Assembly (NCBI GenBank): GCA_037893245.1
Contig: JBAIAA010000262.1
Coordinates: forward strand, 186,001 to 250,000
Origin: Crossaster papposus
Lineage: Eukaryota; Echinodermata; Asteroidea; Velatida; Solasteridae
Direction of reading: 5' to 3'
DNA length: 64,000 nt
Numbering within the stretch: position 1 is the first letter of the stretch; every line of letters begins with the position of its first letter. The position numbers and the translations under genes are program-made. Below, one piece after another: positions 59,826 through 64,000 of this stretch. The notes under the pieces are model-generated. The model was not told the origin of the DNA, did not search any database, and saw nothing but the letters and a program-made list of their open reading frames with translations.

Positions 59826-61877
59826 TCACGCGTACGAGTTGGCCCGCGTACGAGTTGGCCCGCGTACGAGTTGGGCCGGCGTACGAGTTGGGCCGCGTAC
59901 GAGTTGGGCCGCGTACGAGTTGGGCCGCGTACGAGTTGGGCCGCGTACGAGTTGGGCCGCGTACGAGTTGGGCCGCGTACGAGTTGGGCCGCGTACGAGT
60001 TGGGCCGCGTACGAGTTGGGCCGCGTACGAGTTGGGCCGCGTACGAGTTGGGCCGCGTACGAGTTGGGCCGCGTACGAGTTGGGCCGCGTACGAGTTGGG
60101 CCGCGTACGAGTTGGGCCGCGTACGAGTTGGGCCGCGTACGAGTTGGGCCGCGTACGAGTTGGGCCGCGTACGAGTTGGGCCGCGTACGAGTTGGGCCGC
60201 GTACGAGTTGGGCCGCGTACGAGTTGGGCCGCGTACGAGTTGGGCCGCGTACGAGTTGGCTCGCGTACGAGTTGGCTCGCGTACGAGTTGGCTCGCGTAC
60301 GAGTTGGCTCGCGTACGAGTTGGCTCGCGTACGAGTTGGCTCGCGTACGAGTTGGCTCGCGTACGAGTTGGCTCGCGTTCCGATTTGGCTCGCGTTCCGA
60401 TTTGGCTCGCGTTCCGATTTGGCTCGCGTTCCGATTTGGCTCGCGTTCCGATTTGGCTCGCGTTCCGATTTGGCTCGCGTTCCGATTTGGCTCGCGTTCC
60501 GATTTGGCTCGCGTACGAGTTGGCTCGCGTACGAGTTGGCTCGCGTTCCGATTTGGCTCGCGTTCCGATTTGGCTCGCGTTCCGATTTGGCTCGCGTTCC
60601 GATTTGGCTCGCGTTCCGATTTGGCTCGCGTTCCGATTTGGCTCGCGTTCCGATTTGGCTCGCGTTCCGATTTGGCTCGCGTTCCGATTTGGCTCGCGTT
60701 CCGATTTGGCTCGCGTTCCGATTTGGCTCGCGTTCCGATTTGGCTCGCGTTCCGATTTGGCTCGCGTTCCGATTTGGCTCGCGTTCCGATTTGGCTCGCG
60801 TTCCGATTTGGCTCGCGTTCCGATTTGGCTCGCGTTCCGATTTGGCTCGCGTTCCGATTTGGCTCGCGTTCCGATTTGGCTCGCGTTCCGATTTGGCTCG
60901 CGTTCCGATTTGGCTCGCGTTCCGATTTGGCTCGCGTTCCGATTTGGCTCGCGTTCCGATTTGGCTCGCGTTCCGATTTGGCTCGCGTTCCGATTTGGCT
61001 CGCGTTCCGATTTGGCTCGCGTTCCGATTTGGCTCGCGTTCCGATTTGGCTCGCGTTCCGATTTGGCTCGCGTTCCGATTTGGCTCGCGTTCCGATTTGG
61101 CTCGCGTTCCGATTTGGCTCGCGTTCCGATTTGGCTCGCGTTCCGATTTGGCTCGCGTTCCGATTTGGCTCGCGTTCCGATTTGGCTCGCGTTCCGATTT
61201 GGCTCGCGTTCCGATTTGGCTCGCGTTCCGATTTGGCTCGCGTTCCGATTTGGCTCGCGTTCCGATTTGGCTCGCGTTCCGATTTGGCTCGCGTTCCGAT
61301 TTGGCTCGCGTTCCGATTTGGCTCGCGTTCCGATTTGGCTCGCGTTCCGATTTGGCTCGCGTTCCGATTGGGCTCGCGTTCCGATTTGGCTCGCGTTCCG
61401 ATTTGGCTCGCGTTCCGATTTGGCTCGCGTTCCGATTTGGCTCGCGTTCCGATTTGGCTCGCGTTCCGATTTGGCTCGCGTTCCGATTTGGCTCGCGTTC
61501 CGATTTGGCTCGCGTTCCGATTTGGCTCGCGTTCCGATTTGGCTCGCGTTCCGATTTGGCTCGCGTTCCGATTTGGCTCGCGTTCCGATTTGGCTCGCGT
61601 TCCGATTTGGCTCGCGTTCCGATTTGGCTCGCGTTCCGATTTGGCTCGCGTTCCGATTTGGCTCGCGTTCCGATTTGGCTCGCGTTCCGATTTGGCTCGC
61701 GTTCCGATTTGGCTCGCGTTCCGATTTGGCTCGCGTTCCGATTTGGCTCGCGTTCCGATTTGGCTCGCGTTCCGATTTGGCTCGCGTTCCGATTTGGCTC
61801 GCGTTCCGATTTGGCTCGCGTTCCGATTTGGCTCGCGTTCCGATTTGGCTCGCGTTCCGATTTGGCTCGCGTTCTGA
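59826..61877 (+). repeat. 16/17-bp satellite array with three variant blocks
   Basis: Block 1 (about 59826-60250) is GCGTACGAGTTGGGCC, block 2 (to about 60372) GCGTACGAGTTGGCTC, and block 3 (to 61877) GCGTTCCGATTTGGCTC, which is 17 bp. A two-unit island of the block-2 form sits in block 3 at about 60511-60543. There are roughly 34 sixteen-base and 88 seventeen-base units. Several frames on both strands stay open for around 700 codons only because neither unit has a stop in any phase; they are not genes. Confidence 0.95.
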
Positions 61878-62143
61878 TTTGTATGGCACCAGAAAATACA
61901 AATGTCCTGGTTTAAATACGTGTACCGGTATGCCCAACTGGATTGCATGTACAGTGCTTTTACATTTTTTATTTTTTATTAAGCATGCCTTATGGTTGTG
62001 TCTGTTCAAATGATTACACCATCCTTTTTTTTTCCTTTGTGTAGGAAAACTTTCCTTGACGGCAAGGAAAGCCTCAACAGGCTGACAAAAAGATGAAGTT
62101 CCTGCAAGTCTCTACAACTAGCTTATCACAAGGATTTCCACAA
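61878..62143 (+). other. Flank with a splice-acceptor-like site
   Basis: CC, nine T, CCTTTGTGTAG (62023-62045) is a strong polypyrimidine tract plus AG. One frame after it is open for about 16 codons (KTFLDGKESLNRLTKR) to TGA near 62092. This could be a terminal exon, but no upstream exon is evident. Confidence 0.25.
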
Positions 62144-62521
62144 CAAAGTGGCTATTTTTACGTGACCGTAACCCTACTATTTTTACGTGATATACCTGGT
62201 CCCCGACACAGACAAGGGAAACTCAATACGCGCGGAACATATGAAGACCAACGACGGTTGACAGCCATAATTCACCAAAATAAATGGATGCAGTCCCTAG
62301 TTTTTTCCGTATACACGACTTTTATACCCGTTTCTATTAACCAAAATTATTGGTTAATAATCTCATCTAGATAGGGTCTTATAGAAAAAGGTATAAAAGT
62401 CGTGTATACAAAAAACTATAAACTGTATACAATTAATTAGGGACTGTGCATGCGCAACCAGAACTCGCGTAAAAATAGCAAAAGTGCGTAGGTTTACGGT
62501 CACGTAAAAATAGCCACAGCC
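62144..62521. mobile_element. Fold-back MITE (~370 bp)
   Basis: GTGGCTATTTTTACGTGACC at 62148 is mirrored by GGTCACGTAAAAATAGCCAC ending at 62517 (24-bp arms). A second, inner inverted repeat (GTATACACGACTTTTATACC at 62309 and its mirror at 62389) makes most of the element self-complementary. TTTCCACAA is directly repeated at 62135-62143 and 62522-62530, a possible 9-bp target duplication as in Mutator-like elements. Confidence 0.7.
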
Positions 62522-62654
62522 TTTCCACAAAGGGCACTTGAATTTGGAAAGTTGGAGAACACTGTTTAGGAATAAGAAAACTTTGTCCTCATCATATATT
62601 GCAGTTTGTGCCATGACATTTCGTCAGCGTCACCACGAAGTAACCCAGCTAGCA

Positions 62655-62845
62655 CAAACCCATTGGGCCAATATTGGCCCAAACACGGCACGAATATTGG
62701 GCCAATCTTAACCAATATTAACCAATATTAACCAATATTGGCTTAACGTACGTTTTGCTCATTGGCCCGAAATTGGTCCTATATTGGAAAATGACGGCAA
62801 TATTGGCGAAACATTGGTTGAATATTGGCAAGTGGCCTACTGATC
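62655..62845. repeat. CCAATATTGG-type palindromic simple repeat
   Basis: GGGCCAATATTGGCCC, then several AACCAATATT units, then scattered ATATTGG and ATTGGC copies. The motif is its own reverse complement, so the stretch can fold in many ways. Confidence 0.75.
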
Positions 62846-62867
62846 GGGGGGGGGGGGGGGGGGGGGC
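62846..62867 (+). repeat. Poly-G run
   Basis: An unbroken run of about 22 G. It is a likely sequencing and assembly weak point and a potential G-quadruplex. Confidence 0.9.
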
Positions 62868-63860
62868 TGACACAGTTGGGGTTGGGAGAAAGCGCTGCCA
62901 ACTACAAACTACATGTATATACATGTACCGACAATTAACGCATAATATGCAGATTTCACACAAAATTTAATTGACAAATTCAGAGATCAGAATTGAAAAT
63001 GATGGAGTAAACACTTTGTAGTAATGCAATTTGACAGACAAGGTTAGTACGACCCAATTACTTTGTGTATTTAACAAGAGAACTACATACTGTAAAGATA
63101 ACATTTTAATTACAGTATTTATCAAATTTGATTTCAAAGATTACCTTTTTAAACCTTTCAAACTTTAAAATTGGAGGGTGATATCCATAAGAGCAAAAAA
63201 ATATGGTTGGCCAGTTTTAAACAAGTATATGCTTAACATTGTTAAGGCCCGTCCAGGCCCATGAGCTGGTTTTAAATATATGTACTTGTTTAATACTGGC
63301 CAACCACATTTCGGTATCAATATAAATAACAACAGAATTTCCCTTCATCGCAGGTAACATTTAATCTCAAGTCTCCATAAATATGAAAATTCTGAAACCA
63401 GCTTAGACATGGATTACTTTTTCTACACTCTGAAATACATGTGGCAAGATTTGGCAGGTTGACAGGCAAGGTTACGACTGTAAAAGAACTGTACATGTAT
63501 ACGATAAAAATAATACTGTAGTTGTGGCATTGATCAAATTGGATGTTACAAAATTTGCTTAGTGAACCTTTTAAATTGTAATATTAGATGGTTATATATT
63601 TATATTTAATCACGGAGGAAGCGCAGTGTTGCAATACATGTACAGGCCAACAAAAAATTTAAAAATATCCCTACATTATAGTTTTTTCTTGATGGTAATA
63701 TTACATCGCAAGTCCCCCATGAATATCAAAATTCTCAAAACAGGAAATTGTCAATGCTATTAGTAAAAGGTTTTCTCCAACGATAAGAAAAATATGTTGC
63801 ACAATTTTAAAAACGACTGTGCATTTACTATACTGTACGAAAATACATAAGAAACCTGAC
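62868..63860. repeat. Imperfect ~0.4-kb duplication and a stem-loop
   Basis: Segments beginning GACAGACAAGGTTA (63034) and GACAGGCAAGGTTA (63459) continue with related sequence including ACTGTA, ATCAAATT and TTAC blocks. GTTGGCCAGTTTTAAACAAG (63207) faces CTTGTTTAATACTGGCCAAC (63286), a near-20-bp stem. No gene is seen. Confidence 0.5.
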
Positions 63861-63879
63861 TAATATTAAAACGATGAGA

Positions 63880-64000
63880 CACGAGTATAGGGTCTTCACC
63901 CAGGTTAAGTTAAAAGTGATTGTGCAAAAGATTGTGTACAAAATCTATGGGATTTGGGGTCTTAAAAAGAAAAAACAAAACAAATCAGAACAAAAACAAA
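63880..64000 (-). mobile_element. Start of a third family-2 Helentron copy, cut by the window end
   Basis: The reverse complement reads TTTGTTTTTGTTCTGATTTG, a T-rich run, CCCATAGATTTTGTACAC, TTTTGCACAA and GGTGAAGACCCTATA. This matches the 5' part of family-2 copy 1 (about 30734-30885). Its palindromic 5' end must lie beyond 64000. Its 3' part is missing to the left, so it is truncated or interrupted. Confidence 0.7.

Noticed and set aside
59826-61877. CRISPR-like short regular repeats
   Set aside because: Units are contiguous without spacers, there are no cas genes, and the sequence is eukaryotic.
59816-62013. Several overlapping open frames of 668-727 codons on both strands
   Set aside because: They are translations of the 16/17-bp satellite, whose units contain no stop codon in any phase. 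The repetitive peptides on both strands show this.

Overview
The window reads as nuclear DNA of a metazoan, most likely a marine invertebrate. The grounds are: a eukaryotic initiator-tRNA family with an ATCGAAA T-loop; metazoan-type Ty3/gypsy gag and integrase; GT/AG splice-like sites; many small terminal-inverted-repeat (TIR) elements; and Helitron/Helentron-like elements carrying tandem repeats, a style known from bivalves among others. The phylum cannot be fixed from this sequence. Almost everything is repetitive. Only one short piece, the minus-strand exon near 23.5-23.8 kb, looks like a possible intact host coding exon. Most long open frames are artefacts of repeats.

Layout. (1) 1-11.4 kb: a tandem array of units derived from initiator tRNA-Met, all on the minus strand. 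Thirteen copies of an 801-bp higher-order repeat (six tRNA-like units each) are followed by a diverged edge. (2) 11.4-14.35 kb: a decayed Ty3/gypsy-type element on the plus strand (gag zinc knuckle, integrase with an intact D,D35E triad, 3' LTR) lacking protease, reverse transcriptase and RNase H. (3) 14.4-19.9 kb: GACTCGAGTC-rich DNA, a small MITE, and five tandem copies of a 0.92-0.99 kb monomer that each carry a 250-270 bp MITE with TTAA target sites. (4) 19.9-25 kb: a minus-strand gypsy gag remnant cut by a hAT-type MITE, a ~60-bp minisatellite, a TTAA-type MITE, the host-like exon with CCAAT boxes, and a 16-bp satellite.

(5) 25.07-59.5 kb: a 34-kb head-to-tail array of Helentron-like units. 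Family 1 has 28 recognisable 3' ends (subterminal GAAACAGCT, an 18-20 nt hairpin, then CTAG) and palindromic 5' ends (AGCTGTTTCGG...CCGAAACAGCT). Between them lie ~175-bp and ~150-bp monomers loaded with GTCACGTGAC and TGACGTCA motifs. Two copies of a second family (30.7-33.1 and 34.35-39.4 kb) carry ETS-like, E-box and CTCF-like motifs; the second copy is split by a 2.53-kb TIR element with a 5-bp target duplication. Later unequal exchange produced a 2,875-bp duplication (41.0-46.8 kb) and a 2,876-bp repeat in three full copies plus a partial one (49.3-59.5 kb). (6) 59.8-61.9 kb: a 16/17-bp satellite related to the one at 24.2 kb in inverted orientation. (7) 62-64 kb: a fold-back MITE, CCAATATTGG repeats, and the start of another family-2 Helentron copy on the minus strand, cut by the window end.

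There is no operon-like cooperation between genes here. The parts interact as nested and amplified mobile DNA. The most distinctive systems are the initiator-tRNA higher-order satellite and the Helentron concatemer that has spread transcription-factor-like motifs. All statements come from reading by eye; no alignment or database search was run.
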